A program made the translations under genes and the position numbers. From a virus, in IMG/VR virus record IMGVR_UViG_3300020021_000246, positions 1-24,565 of that record: DNA of 24,565 bases; one strand, written 5' to 3'. The notes under the pieces are model-generated. The model made no database searches and had not been told where the DNA came from. It saw nothing but the letters and a program-made list of their open reading frames with translations. Position 1 is the stretch's first letter; each line of letters opens with the position of its first letter. Shown here in pieces: positions 13,330 through 21,049 of the stretch.

Positions 13330-16300
13330 ATGGCCATCAAACTTATCATCAACGAGCCGGGCGGGCTGACCGACCAGACGCATCGCCTGTTCTATTCGGA
13401 CAATCCCAGCTTCAATCTCATCATGGGACAGCGAGGCACGGCTCAATTGCCCCTTCGTGCGCGTCCAGAAGACCCCTACTCGCCCACGATGGGGTCACAG
13501 GTGTTTCTTTACGACCCGGATACCTTGCGCGCCTATGCGGGCACGATTGACAACTACGCGCTTCGATGGATCGGTAACGATGGCTGGCGCGTGTACATGT
13601 GTACGTGCGTTTCATTCGAACAGGTCTTCGATACGATTCGCGTTCCGCCAACTGCCTATTTCGGCGAGACGGCTGAATTCATTTTCACTGACCTGTACAA
13701 CACGTACGCAGCGCCAATGGGAGTTCCCGTCACTCTCGGAACTGTCCAGACAGGTCCCGTAATAGATAGCTTTGTGGTGCGATGGGACCGGCTTTCCGAC
13801 CTGTTTCAGAAGCTCGCCACGCTCGCGCAGTTCATCACGGGCGTGCAGATGCAAGACCTCACGCTCTACTTTCAGGCGCCGGCTACCACACCAGCACCCT
13901 TCACGTTGCAGAAGTTCCTTTGGGAGACGGGCGATTGGAAACAGAACCGTTCGGACTTCCGCGACAGGCAACTGATTCAGATTTCCTTCACGGCGTTTTC
14001 TACGTCAAACGAGATGTTCGCGGGAGACGGAGCCGCGGGGTTCATCAGCCTTTTCCGCCGCGTGGACCGCATCAGTTCCGCGTGTATCACCACCAGCACG
14101 CAGGCGACAGCGCAAGGGATATTCGGCACATCCTCGCCGCTGGTGGCAACGCAGCCTTCTCCGGGCGACACCTTCCGCATAGGGATAGCTGGAGAAGAGC
14201 CGTACACGTTCGTGACCGCGCTGGATAACACGCTGCGGAATCAGATATTAATCGGGGCAACTGTCAACGATACGGCCATCAATACGTTCCACGCGATTCA
14301 GGGCACGCAGATTTGGAAGGGCATCAAGTTCTCTCTGCCGACGTGGGAAAACGACCAGTGCAACGCGGACTTCCCTGTTGGAAATGTGTTCACGCTGCGA
14401 TGCAAGAACCCCGGCAGTGGCGGCAATGGCATCCTGCTGACCACCACAAGCGCCACGTTCCAATGGTCGGCGAGCGCGACAACAGGCGGAACGGATGGCG
14501 TCAGTAACGCGCTGCGCTGCGGGATTCTCGGAGCGGGCGACACTGGCAACGACATTCTCTATCAGAGCGGCTCAAATATCATTTTCCTCGCTGCCCCGAT
14601 TCAGGTTGGCTCATCGCTCAGCGTGGCCTATTACGCACTCGGGGCGGACACTATCGCCGTGGAGGATTCGGCGCTCGTGGCGCTCCGCGCGGCGGTAGAG
14701 CACGGATCCGGGCGTTACGACCAGGGCCTTGTCGATACCAACGTCACCGATGCGATCGCTGGCTACGTTACCGCGGTCAACGCGCTGACGTCTTACAAGA
14801 CTCTTCCGAAGTCATTCACGTTTTCGATATTCGATGCGGAATTGTCGCCCGGCCAGTTGCTCACGATTTCTGTCCTAGCTCCCAGTGGCGCGCCTGTCCT
14901 GCTCGATGGCGTGTGGCTAGTGCATGAGATTCAGGCGTCGCTTGTGGAGGGAGTGGAACTCCTGCCAGAGCCGTATGGGCACTTCAAGTATTCGGTCACG
15001 GTCATCGACGTGACGGTGGTTGGAACGTTCATTGACTTTTACCAAAATCTGGCAATCGTGACCCCCGCCGGCTCGCAAACAGCATCCAGTGGAAATACCA
15101 CCATCCAGACCGCCACGCCCGCGCTCAAGAATCCGGCCACTGCGACGCCTGGCAGCCCCACTGCTGGCACGCCGAGTACTCCCGCGGGCCAGCAGTGGGT
15201 CCAGGAGGCTCCAGGACCTTATCGCCAGTGGAAGGCGAAGGACCTGAAGGTGGACGCCTCCACTAATACGATAGTGACTTCGCCCTCGCATTCGTTCGTT
15301 TCCGGCGACGCGGGCTCGACCGTCACGGTGACTGGCGGAACGGGATGGACTCCGGGCGCCTATGCGATTCTGTCGGTATCGGCTGGTGCGGCAACGCTTG
15401 ACGCTTCGCCCGCAGCGGTCGGGACCGCGCATGGCGAGTGGCAATTGTCCAGCGCGAAGATTTACGCGCTTTCTTGGACGCCGATGACTTCGAGCTACAC
15501 CAAAAATCAGATTGTTGTTCTGGCGCGGAACGGCCTCGAACTTTCTCCATTCGCGCCGCACGTGCCGGGGTATGTGGCGAGTGGCGGCGATTACGAGATT
15601 GCGAACAAGAACCAGATCCTCTTCAGCGATGCGGCAGCGCCGGACCCGACCAGCGACACGATAATTGCCGCCTACTTTCCCAGCGGCATCGTCAAGGAGC
15701 CGGAGGGGCCGGAAGCGCCGGATACAGGCGTGCCGCACTTTGTTGCGGTATGCCAGACCCTCACCACCGGGCGTCAGATTATGACGTCGCCCGATGCGGT
15801 CATCTGGACTGATGTGGCAAGCCCCCTCGATGACGGGGCGGTTACCTGCATTGCCACGGATGGCGCGGGCACTATCGTTGCGCTCGGGCAGACAGGAGGG
15901 ACGATAAAGGCCCTTCTCTCAACAGACGGCGGCAGCACGTGGACAGAGGAGACGATGCCGCAACTGGAGGTGCCCGGCATGATGATTTTCGGCGGCGGGC
16001 AATATGTCAGCGTATCGGCAGGAGGATTCGTTGTCTGCTCGCCTGATGGAGTGACTTGGACCAATACCGCGACCTTGCCGTTTAGCGGCATTGCCGCTTA
16101 TTATGACATCGGATTTAGCGGAAGCCTGTACGTGGTGGTTGCTATCGGGTTCACGCCCGCCGTTATCAAGACATCCCCGGATGGGATTACTTGGACGAAC
16201 ATATCGGCCCCAGTTGGAGTCCAGGACCTTGTAGGCATTACCTACGGGGGTGGCCTATTCGTTGCGGTCGGGCCGCGAGACCTGTTCGACCCACCATCCC

Positions 16301-16662
16301 ATATAATCACCTCGTCAGACGGTATCACGTGGACTACCCAGACACCAGCGGGCACGAGCGCCTACTCGTGGGATGGCGTGGCTTTCGGCGCTGGCGTCTA
16401 CGTCGCTTATGGCTTCGATGGATCCGGTAATGGGCATGTCCAATATTCGTCGGACGCAGTTTCTTGGACGCTCGTGAGCGTGCCCGACTTGCAACCTCCG
16501 GCATCCCTCCAGACACAGCCGTTTCTCCGCTTCGTCAATGGGTTGTTCATAATCTGCACGGGGTCTTCGCCGGGAGTGCCGCTCATCACCTCGCCGGATG
16601 GCATAACTTGGACATCGCAGACGACTCCGTTGACGGGGGTTTATGATGTGACCTTCGGCTAG
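13330..16662 (+). CDS. Tail hub / tip protein with C-terminal Asp-box beta-propeller
   Basis: 1110 residues; starts one base after the previous stop, so probably coupled. Residues 1 to about 570 resemble a tail hub: AIKLIINEPGGLTDQTHRLF, SFEQVFDTIRVPPTAYFGET and LPKSFTFSIFDAELSPGQLL. At about 280-385 sits an inserted domain with PYTFVTALDNTLRNQILIGA, a module I know from many phage tail proteins. A Pro/Thr/Ser-rich linker (577-620) leads to a domain of unknown type. From about 815 to the end there are seven S-x-D-x-x-x-W boxes (near 818, 864, 903, 948, 995, 1039 and 1087, roughly every 45 residues), for example TSPDGITWT. These are Asp-box/BNR signatures of beta-propellers, which often bind or cleave glycans. 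No sialidase catalytic set is obvious, so receptor binding is the likelier role. Likely sits at the tail tip. Confidence 0.8.
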   Translation: MAIKLIINEPGGLTDQTHRLFYSDNPSFNLIMGQRGTAQLPLRARPEDPYSPTMGSQVFLYDPDTLRAYAGTIDNYALRWIGNDGWRVYMCTCVSFEQVFDTIRVPPTAYFGETAEFIFTDLYNTYAAPMGVPVTLGTVQTGPVIDSFVVRWDRLSDLFQKLATLAQFITGVQMQDLTLYFQAPATTPAPFTLQKFLWETGDWKQNRSDFRDRQLIQISFTAFSTSNEMFAGDGAAGFISLFRRVDRISSACITTSTQATAQGIFGTSSPLVATQPSPGDTFRIGIAGEEPYTFVTALDNTLRNQILIGATVNDTAINTFHAIQGTQIWKGIKFSLPTWENDQCNADFPVGNVFTLRCKNPGSGGNGILLTTTSATFQWSASATTGGTDGVSNALRCGILGAGDTGNDILYQSGSNIIFLAAPIQVGSSLSVAYYALGADTIAVEDSALVALRAAVEHGSGRYDQGLVDTNVTDAIAGYVTAVNALTSYKTLPKSFTFSIFDAELSPGQLLTISVLAPSGAPVLLDGVWLVHEIQASLVEGVELLPEPYGHFKYSVTVIDVTVVGTFIDFYQNLAIVTPAGSQTASSGNTTIQTATPALKNPATATPGSPTAGTPSTPAGQQWVQEAPGPYRQWKAKDLKVDASTNTIVTSPSHSFVSGDAGSTVTVTGGTGWTPGAYAILSVSAGAATLDASPAAVGTAHGEWQLSSAKIYALSWTPMTSSYTKNQIVVLARNGLELSPFAPHVPGYVASGGDYEIANKNQILFSDAAAPDPTSDTIIAAYFPSGIVKEPEGPEAPDTGVPHFVAVCQTLTTGRQIMTSPDAVIWTDVASPLDDGAVTCIATDGAGTIVALGQTGGTIKALLSTDGGSTWTEETMPQLEVPGMMIFGGGQYVSVSAGGFVVCSPDGVTWTNTATLPFSGIAAYYDIGFSGSLYVVVAIGFTPAVIKTSPDGITWTNISAPVGVQDLVGITYGGGLFVAVGPRDLFDPPSHIITSSDGITWTTQTPAGTSAYSWDGVAFGAGVYVAYGFDGSGNGHVQYSSDAVSWTLVSVPDLQPPASLQTQPFLRFVNGLFIICTGSSPGVPLITSPDGITWTSQTTPLTGVYDVTFG

Positions 16663-16714
16663 GCGCGCTAGGTGCTACGATGGGCTGTACGTCGCCGCGC
16701 CCAAGGGGAAACAA

Positions 16715-16909
16715 ATGTTTGCAATACCTCCGATGATTACGATTCACGTTGTCTTTCCCGCGCTCGCCGATTACGTCGCCTACCTGAGGGAGACGGATAC
16801 CACGCAGCGGCAGGTCGATGCAGCCAAGCAGCAAATTCAGGCCATCACTTTCGGACTCAAACAATCCGGCGGCCGTCTCAGCCAGACAGTTGCCAGCCAA
16901 GGGCAGTAG
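16715..16909 (+). CDS. Small helical phage protein, unknown function
   Basis: 64 residues. AGGGGA lies about six bases before the ATG. It begins with a hydrophobic stretch (FAIPPMITIHVVFPALADYV), then a charged/Gln-rich helix (TTQRQVDAAKQQIQAITFG). It could be membrane-associated at the N-terminus, but the stretch is interrupted by prolines. It lies between the hub gene and the last gene before the operon terminator. I do not recognise it. Confidence 0.62.
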   Translation: MFAIPPMITIHVVFPALADYVAYLRETDTTQRQVDAAKQQIQAITFGLKQSGGRLSQTVASQGQ

Positions 16910-16934
16910 TTTCAACCTACGGAGATAACCAAAA

Positions 16935-17225
16935 ATGCCAGCAGATTTGACCGGCCTGAACCAGGCCATTACCGACCTGACCACCCAACTGACCGCGACC
17001 GTTGCGGGCGAGGATAGCGCCGAAGTACTGATCTCGGGTATCGGTGCCGCGACTACCGCAGCCGTGACTGCCGCCTTAACCGCCGATGCCGCTGCGAATG
17101 CGACTTCCATCGCCGCCGCCAGCGCTGCGATCGCAGGCGTAACCCAGCAGTTCCTCGCCTCGTCCACGAAGCTCGCAGCCGCCCAGGCCACTAACGGTCC
17201 GCAGCCTGCCCCTCCGGTTGCGTAG
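16935..17225 (+). CDS. Ala/Thr-rich helical protein, last gene of the structural operon
   Basis: 96 residues. GGAG (16921-16924) precedes the ATG by ten bases. The sequence is nearly all Ala, Thr, Leu and Gln (LTGLNQAITDLTTQLTATVA; AALTADAAANATSIAAASAA), suggesting a long helix or coiled coil, with a Pro-rich tail QPAPPVA. No cysteines, no signal peptide. It may be a small virion or trimer-forming protein such as a fibre chaperone, but nothing in it is specific. The operon terminator follows 40 bases later. Confidence 0.62.
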   Translation: MPADLTGLNQAITDLTTQLTATVAGEDSAEVLISGIGAATTAAVTAALTADAAANATSIAAASAAIAGVTQQFLASSTKLAAAQATNGPQPAPPVA

Positions 17226-17264
17226 TTCGTATTTGGATTGCAGGAGTAATTCAGAAGTGGAGAG

Positions 17265-17299
17265 GCGGGCCGGGTGGTTGACGGCCCGCTTTCCTTTTT
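17265..17299 (+). terminator. Rho-independent terminator of the structural operon
   Basis: GCGGGCC (17265-17271) pairs with GGCCCGC (17283-17289), 11-base loop, followed at once by TTTCCTTTTT (17290-17299). It lies between the last + strand structural gene and convergent - strand genes, whose last stop codon overlaps the T-run. Confidence 0.88.
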
Positions 17300-17576
17300 A
17301 CTGAGGAATGGTGCTGGGACCCCTGCCTATCTTGGCAACGCCTTGCTTGGCGTTATCAACAGCCACTTGCTGATTGATCGCCTGAGTCACATCATTGATA
17401 CTAGTGGCCACTTTTGGCGGGATGGCCCCCGCGGCGCTCGCCAGCCCCAACCCCATCTGGACGAAGGTTGTTGCTGTGGCGAGCTTCTGCGCGCCGCTAT
17501 TGGGCAGCGGATGAACCGACTCGGCGATACTGATGCCGAGTGGAATGAGTTGCTTTAGTAGTGCACCCCAGTCCAT
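17298..17576 (-). CDS. Small protein with hydrophobic helices, unknown (holin-like at best)
   Basis: 92 residues from ATG 17576; a GTG directly before it (17579) is also possible. AGGGG of the upstream gene's end acts as ribosome site, and the two genes are separated by only a few bases, so they form one operon. The N-terminal WGALLKQLIPLGISIAES and the mid FVQMGLGLASAAGAIPP are moderately hydrophobic; the C-terminus is Gln/Val-rich (DVTQAINQQVAVDNAKQGV). Neither segment is long enough to be a sure membrane span. Its location after the tail genes would suit lysis functions, but I cannot assign it. Confidence 0.6.
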   Translation of the reverse strand: MDWGALLKQLIPLGISIAESVHPLPNSGAQKLATATTFVQMGLGLASAAGAIPPKVATSINDVTQAINQQVAVDNAKQGVAKIGRGPSTIPQ

Positions 17577-17579
17577 CAC

Positions 17580-18161
17580 TTACCCCTTCAGTGCGGCAGC
17601 CGCGCTTACCGGGGCGCCCGCACCGTCCGTACCTGGAAGCTGCAAATACCAGCCCCATCCAGCGACTGAGTTGAATTTCTGATAGGTGTGTCCATCCGGC
17701 TGAACGGGCGTTGTCATGCCGCCCGGAAATCCGTCGCCGGGAAGCGCATCATACCACAGCGAGCCGGGGCCTCCGTTGCGTGCGCCGATGCGTATTGAGC
17801 CGTCATCGTGAACGAACGCAGGAATGCCCGCGTTGTAGGTTGGCAAGGGATTCGGCAGCACGAAAACCGGAGGGCCGGTCTGCGATCGTTCGTTGAGCAG
17901 GGGGGCTTCTTTCTCAACCACGACCCAGGAATTGGGAACCGGTGGCGGCGTGCGGCGCTCGGGTGGCACGAATCCGCCGCTCGTCATATTCGCTGCCCAG
18001 TCTTTGTATCTGGACTGATAGGCGGTAAGAAGTTGCCCGTTGATGAACGCCACTTGCGCGGCGTTGGTTGCGTCGAAGTTCTGCTTATCAGCAGAAAAAT
18101 CAGTGCCTCCAGAGAGGCCACTGTTGGGGTCTACTGTTTCTTGCACGAAAGATGTTGACAT
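17580..18161 (-). CDS. Phage protein of unknown function, Pro/Gly-rich C-terminal half
   Basis: 193 residues. The ATG at 18161 follows AAGGAG by six bases and a TATAAT box by about 18; the frame extends to 18254 but that part overlaps the promoter. The N-terminal half has a soluble helical look (ADKQNFDATNAAQVAFINGQ, LLTAYQSRYKDWAANMTSGG). The C-terminal half is loop- and aromatic-rich (NPLPTYNAGIPAFVHDDGSI, PGGMTTPVQPDGHTYQKF, AGWGWYLQLPG). No signal peptide. It is first in a two-gene unit with the 92-residue protein. Possibly a virion accessory protein; no recognised domain. Confidence 0.7.
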   Translation of the reverse strand: MSTSFVQETVDPNSGLSGGTDFSADKQNFDATNAAQVAFINGQLLTAYQSRYKDWAANMTSGGFVPPERRTPPPVPNSWVVVEKEAPLLNERSQTGPPVFVLPNPLPTYNAGIPAFVHDDGSIRIGARNGGPGSLWYDALPGDGFPGGMTTPVQPDGHTYQKFNSVAGWGWYLQLPGTDGAGAPVSAAAALKG

Positions 18162-18179
18162 ACTGACTCCTTCGGACTG

Positions 18180-18185
18180 ATTATA
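18180..18185 (-). promoter_or_regulatory. Perfect TATAAT -10 box upstream of the - strand pair
   Basis: On the - strand TATAAT sits about 18 bases before the ATG at 18161, preceded by GTG, with AAGGAG between box and start. No TTGACA-like box is present at the usual distance, so it may depend on the near-extended -10. Confidence 0.45.
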
Positions 18186-18201
18186 CACGGCGCGGGCGCA
18201 T

Positions 18202-18235
18202 CGGGCGGGAAAAAGGAGTCGCTGAAACCCGCCCG
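18202..18235. repeat. GC-rich inverted repeat between - strand genes
   Basis: CGGGCGGG (18202-18209) and CCCGCCCG (18228-18235), 18 bases apart. It lies just after the stop of the Cys-rich gene (18264), reading on the - strand, and could end its transcript, although no T-run follows directly. Confidence 0.35.
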
Positions 18236-18263
18236 CGCGTTCGCCGCGCCGCACTTCATCGTA

Positions 18264-18692
18264 CTACTCGGTGATTGTCTTTTTGCCCTTGCAGTCGGAA
18301 ACGGTCGCCCGCGCCTTGATGGCCCTCTCGAGGTGATGCACGGGCATCCCAATCTTGCGCCAGTTATCAATCACCTCCATCTGTTTTCCCGTCGTCACTC
18401 CCGGGACCCAGACCCACTTTTGCGATTCCCGCTTTTGCATGATAGGCGGCATTCCAGAGCCTCCGTAGCATGTCTGACACCCACCAGCCGCGTACGTGAA
18501 GTTATGGCAGGCGAGACAACTACCGTCGCTGCCGTTCAGGCAGCCAGTGCAGTCATCGGGAGACATCATTGCGACGACGGTTTTCTGCTGGACTGCTTGT
18601 TTGGATTGCTGCGCCGAAAGATATATCCCGCAGCAGGAAAGGAATCCGGCTAGCGCGGCCAGCCGGATGAAAGACAGAACGTTCTTTGTCAT
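18264..18692 (-). CDS. Exported Cys-rich small protein, unknown function
   Basis: 142 residues from the ATG at 18692; a GTG six codons earlier (18710) with a nearby AAGGA is an alternative. Signal peptide: TKNVLSFIR, hydrophobic core LAALAGFLSCCGIYL, cleavage likely after LSA with Gln28 as first mature residue; the C20-C21 pair could also suggest a lipoprotein, but no true lipobox is present. The mature part has three C-x-x-C pairs: C48/C51, C59/C62 and C72/C75. The middle one reads CLACH, a heme-type C-x-x-C-H motif; the pairs without His look more like a zinc ribbon. A Trp/basic C-terminal part follows (KWVWVPGVTTGKQMEVIDNW). Acts outside the cytoplasm. It starts back-to-back with the next + strand gene, only 27 bases apart. 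Confidence 0.62.
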   Translation of the reverse strand: MTKNVLSFIRLAALAGFLSCCGIYLSAQQSKQAVQQKTVVAMMSPDDCTGCLNGSDGSCLACHNFTYAAGGCQTCYGGSGMPPIMQKRESQKWVWVPGVTTGKQMEVIDNWRKIGMPVHHLERAIKARATVSDCKGKKTITE

Positions 18693-18719
18693 TGGGATAT
18701 TCTGTGACACAATTCCTTG

Positions 18720-18998
18720 ATGCGCAACTTTTATCTTGGACTAGCGGTACTGATTGGGCTGTCAGTGGCGGCCAAGGCCGATGACGGCATGCACGGCGGC
18801 TGGTGTCCGACCGATGGATGGGTGTATCAGCTGAACTGGCTGCCGAGCTGGACATGCGAGGTTGACGCCAACGGAAACATCACCACCTGTACGCAGGACT
18901 ACGAGTGCATCCAGCTTTATATGATCTGTCGGACAAGTCCGCCGAGATTTGCCGACCATGACCCGATGGAGGTAGACCGACAGAAAAGGCAGGCGTAG
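18720..18998 (+). CDS. Small exported protein with conserved-looking Cys and Trp, unknown
   Basis: 92 residues. Signal peptide MRNFYLGLAVLIGLSVAAKA, cleavage probably before DDG. The mature part has CPTDGWVYQLNWLPSWTCEV and an NGNITTCTQDYECI segment with a late C, five cysteines in all, so disulphides are likely. The C-terminus is charged (DPMEVDRQKRQA). It has no ribosome site; a weak CACAAT lies six bases before the start. It is divergent from the Cys-rich exported gene at 18264-18692, and the two may be co-regulated across the 27-base gap. I recognise no family. Confidence 0.6.
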   Translation: MRNFYLGLAVLIGLSVAAKADDGMHGGWCPTDGWVYQLNWLPSWTCEVDANGNITTCTQDYECIQLYMICRTSPPRFADHDPMEVDRQKRQA

Positions 18999-19020
18999 TA
19001 CTTTTCTGATCCGCCCCGTC

Positions 19021-19050
19021 TTGCGAATTAAGCGAGGATCGCGTTAGGAT
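19021..19050 (+). promoter_or_regulatory. Possible promoter of the DUF3489-Dam pair
   Basis: TTGCGA at 19021-19026, 18-base spacer, TAGGAT at 19045-19050 (four of six matches each). The gene start at 19068 is 18 bases further, with GAGGTGAT as ribosome site. Confidence 0.35.
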
Positions 19051-19067
19051 CAATGGCGAGGTGATCA

Positions 19068-19772
19068 ATGTTTTACATCGACCGAGAGAGTAACGGGATT
19101 AGCTATGGCGCGATAATGCTCGTGGAGAGTGACGCGTTCGACTCGCTGAATGGACTGACGATCGAAGCCGGAAATCGTGGCTGGTCGAAGCAGACCGTGA
19201 CAGACATTTGGAATGGCTTCGCCGGCACTGCTGGCCCGTTCGCCGATCTCAAGCCCTGCAAGTGCTTCAAGAATCGGCCGTACGGGCTCGCTAAGATTTG
19301 GGCGGCCATCCAGCGGCTCGTGCCAAAGGAAATCAATAATGGCGAAACTCAATCGGCAGCCACTACGCGCAAATGTCTGGATTGCGGTGGCGAAGGGTGC
19401 GATGAATGCGCCGGGACGGGAGAAATCTTAATCGACGCGCCAGAGCAGAGCGCTACGCCTATCCTAAATGGAGAGGTAGAAGAAGCGCCAGCCATGAAAG
19501 CCAAGAACGCCGCGCGCAAGCCGAAGAAGAAAGCGAAGATCGCGAAGCCGGTCAAGGCGACTGCAAAGTCAGACGGCAAGACCAAGCGGGATGAGGTTAT
19601 TCGATTAATGAGTCGTGCGCGTGGCGCATCGACCGAGGAGCTTTTGGAAGCTACCGGATGGCTCGGACATTCCCTCAGGGGGTTCGTGAGCACACTCGGA
19701 TCGAAACACGGCATCACAATCATTTCGGAAAAGGACGAGAAGCGCGGGCGAGTGTACCGGATCGCCGCGTGA
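19068..19772 (+). CDS. DUF3489-domain protein with a zinc-finger-like insert
   Basis: 234 residues; GAGGTG precedes the ATG. Three parts are visible. Residues 1-85 include FADLKPCKCFKNRPYGLAKI, an opening I have seen with this family. Residues 103-118 contain CLDCGGEGCDECAGTG, with C103, C106, C111 and C114 in a DnaJ-type C-x-x-C-x-G spacing, likely a zinc site. After a Lys-rich linker (144-170) the C-terminal domain KRDEVIRLMSRARGASTEEL, LEATGWLGHSLRGFVST and GRVYRIAA is DUF3489: a winged-helix-like fold with the A-T-G-W-x-x-H-S-[VL]-R-G-F core. It is probably a DNA-binding or regulatory protein. The stop overlaps the Dam gene start (GTGA), so the two are made together. Confidence 0.85.
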   Translation: MFYIDRESNGISYGAIMLVESDAFDSLNGLTIEAGNRGWSKQTVTDIWNGFAGTAGPFADLKPCKCFKNRPYGLAKIWAAIQRLVPKEINNGETQSAATTRKCLDCGGEGCDECAGTGEILIDAPEQSATPILNGEVEEAPAMKAKNAARKPKKKAKIAKPVKATAKSDGKTKRDEVIRLMSRARGASTEELLEATGWLGHSLRGFVSTLGSKHGITIISEKDEKRGRVYRIAA

Positions 19773-20176
19773 AATCACGGGTGGTATTCAGCAGCGCCAG
19801 CGTTGAATGGGGCACGCCGTCAGGAGTGTACGAGGAACTCAATCGAGAGTTCGGATTCACCTTGGACCCGTGCCCACTTGGAGGCGATGATAACGGACTG
19901 TCCACCCTGTTCATGCCATGGGAGAATCAGCGGGTATGGATAAACCCACCATACGCCAAGATTCGCCCGTGGCTTGAGCGGTGGAGAGAACCGGAACTGG
20001 CGGTGTATCTAATTCCCAGCCGGACTGACTGCCGATGGTTCCACGATATTGTCTTGCCGCACGCAACCGAGATTCGCTTCATCCGTGGTCGCCTGAAGTT
20101 CGGCGGGGCGACGAATAGCGCGCCGTTTCCCAGCGTTATCATCGTTTTCGACAACAGGGGTAAGCCATACCGTTAG
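19769..20176 (+). CDS. Phage-type DNA N6-adenine methyltransferase (Dam family)
   Basis: 135 residues from GTG 19769, which overlaps the previous stop as GTGA; a longer frame from 19658 lies inside the upstream gene. Motifs match the phage Dam family: EWGTPSGVYEELNREFGFTL (13-32), LDPCP (32-36), WINPPYAKIRPWLERW (57-72) with the catalytic N59-P-P-Y, VYLIPSRTDCRWFH (79-92) and RFIRGRLKFGGATNSAPFPS (103-122). It transfers methyl from SAM to adenine N6 in phage DNA, probably to evade host restriction or to mark replication. It is complete although short, which is normal for this family. The partner DUF3489 protein may help target it. Confidence 0.93.
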   Translation: MKSRVVFSSASVEWGTPSGVYEELNREFGFTLDPCPLGGDDNGLSTLFMPWENQRVWINPPYAKIRPWLERWREPELAVYLIPSRTDCRWFHDIVLPHATEIRFIRGRLKFGGATNSAPFPSVIIVFDNRGKPYR

Positions 20177-20191
20177 TGCGCGACCGCGCAC
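20176..20191. other. Perfect short hairpin at the end of the Dam gene
   Basis: GTGCGC (20176-20181) pairs with GCGCAC (20186-20191), GACC loop, starting on the last base of the stop codon. It lies between convergent genes. No T-run on either side. Confidence 0.35.
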
Positions 20192-20200
20192 AACGCGGGG

Positions 20201-20392
20201 CTATCCCTCGAACATTCCCACCTGAAACTCCTTGCGCTCCGGCGGCGGCGGAAACAATGCCGCGTGCTGACGTAGGGCTTGCTTGTAGGCGGCTTCCACG
20301 CCCATGCTAGCTATCAGCGGTAGGGCCGTCTTGTCGAGGGCCACGATGGCCCTGTAGGGCTCGCGCTGCTTTTCTATCGACTCCTTGGCCAT
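20201..20392 (-). CDS. Small antisense protein ending in a clamp-binding-like pentapeptide
   Basis: 63 residues from ATG 20392; longer starts at 20446 and 20476 exist, but that part reads like a regulatory region. A TAACCT box lies five bases before the ATG, so the transcript may be leaderless. Content: KESIEKQREPYRAIVALDKT and ASMGVEAAYKQALRQHAALF, helical, then a Pro run (FPPPPE) and a C-terminal KEFQVGMFEG. Q57-V-G-M-F61 fits the sliding-clamp-binding consensus Q-x-x-[LM]-F, as in QADMF of E. coli DNA polymerase III alpha. It is the only - strand gene among + strand neighbours (Dam gene left, unknown gene right). No family recognised; a clamp-interacting or clamp-blocking role is an inference. 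Confidence 0.55.
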   Translation of the reverse strand: MAKESIEKQREPYRAIVALDKTALPLIASMGVEAAYKQALRQHAALFPPPPERKEFQVGMFEG

Positions 20393-20511
20393 GCCCCAGG
20401 TTAACAGTACAGTGATAGGGGATTCCACTGATTCGGAGAGGATCATATCGCGATACACTAGAGGAGTAGAAAGCATCCGGCATCCAACGGGTGTAAGGGA
20501 GAACAAAAAAG

Positions 20512-20901
20512 ATGATGCTATACGACGTTTTCTATTACGGCCAGAGTTTCGATTCGAGCACGGCATTGCCTAATCCTTCAGGCGATATCGAGTACGCGAG
20601 AAACACAAATTGGGATGGCCACGTTCTGAGGCCCGTGAAGATGCCGGACGGCAAGCTCGTGTGGGCTGGCGGAATTGTTACGCTCAAGCTCTACGCCCCG
20701 CAAGGCCTCAGCCTCACCTCTCCTGAAGGGCAGGAGCGGTACGGACAGCTAATCAAATCATTGACGGGCATCGTGGCCAGCAAGCGCGAATTCGCGTGGG
20801 AATATGCTGGCACGATTACCCTGCTGGCGGATGAGGCGAAAGGTAACGCCCGCATCGCAGATGCCGCAGGATGGTCGCTGCGATCTGAATGGTCTTGCTG
20901 A
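20512..20901 (+). CDS. Phage protein of unknown function
   Basis: 129 residues. AAGGGAGA lies about ten bases upstream of two consecutive ATG codons at 20512 and 20515. The content is that of a soluble globular protein: MLYDVFYYGQSFDSS, WDGHVLRPVKMPDGKLVWAG, VTLKLYAPQGLSLTSPEGQE and WEYAGTITLLADEAKGNARI. It has no signal peptide and ends SEWSC. The 120 bases before it hold a TACACT (20454-20459) that could serve as -10 box. I do not recognise the family. Confidence 0.66.
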   Translation: MMLYDVFYYGQSFDSSTALPNPSGDIEYARNTNWDGHVLRPVKMPDGKLVWAGGIVTLKLYAPQGLSLTSPEGQERYGQLIKSLTGIVASKREFAWEYAGTITLLADEAKGNARIADAAGWSLRSEWSC

Positions 20902-21049
20902 CCCCTCGCCTTCATCAGGCCTCCAGGCCGGCGGGCGTCCGAAGGGAAATCGGGCCGGGGTACGCAACCCTCGGGAGATTCACATGCTGCCACCAACTGC
21001 CCGAAGGCCCTACGCCCGCCAGACAATCAGTACCAGTGTACAATTGGCC

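Noticed and set aside
14917-15738. 273-residue Arg-rich frame on the - strand
   Set aside because: Mirror of the tail hub gene; Arg-rich low-information sequence typical of antisense GC-rich DNA.
17298-17576. Firm holin call
   Set aside because: Hydrophobic segments are short and interrupted, and no endolysin gene lies next to it.
18264-18692. Cytochrome c assignment from the CLACH motif
   Set aside because: Only one of three C-x-x-C pairs is followed by His and no distal Met ligand is evident; a zinc or disulphide fold is as likely.
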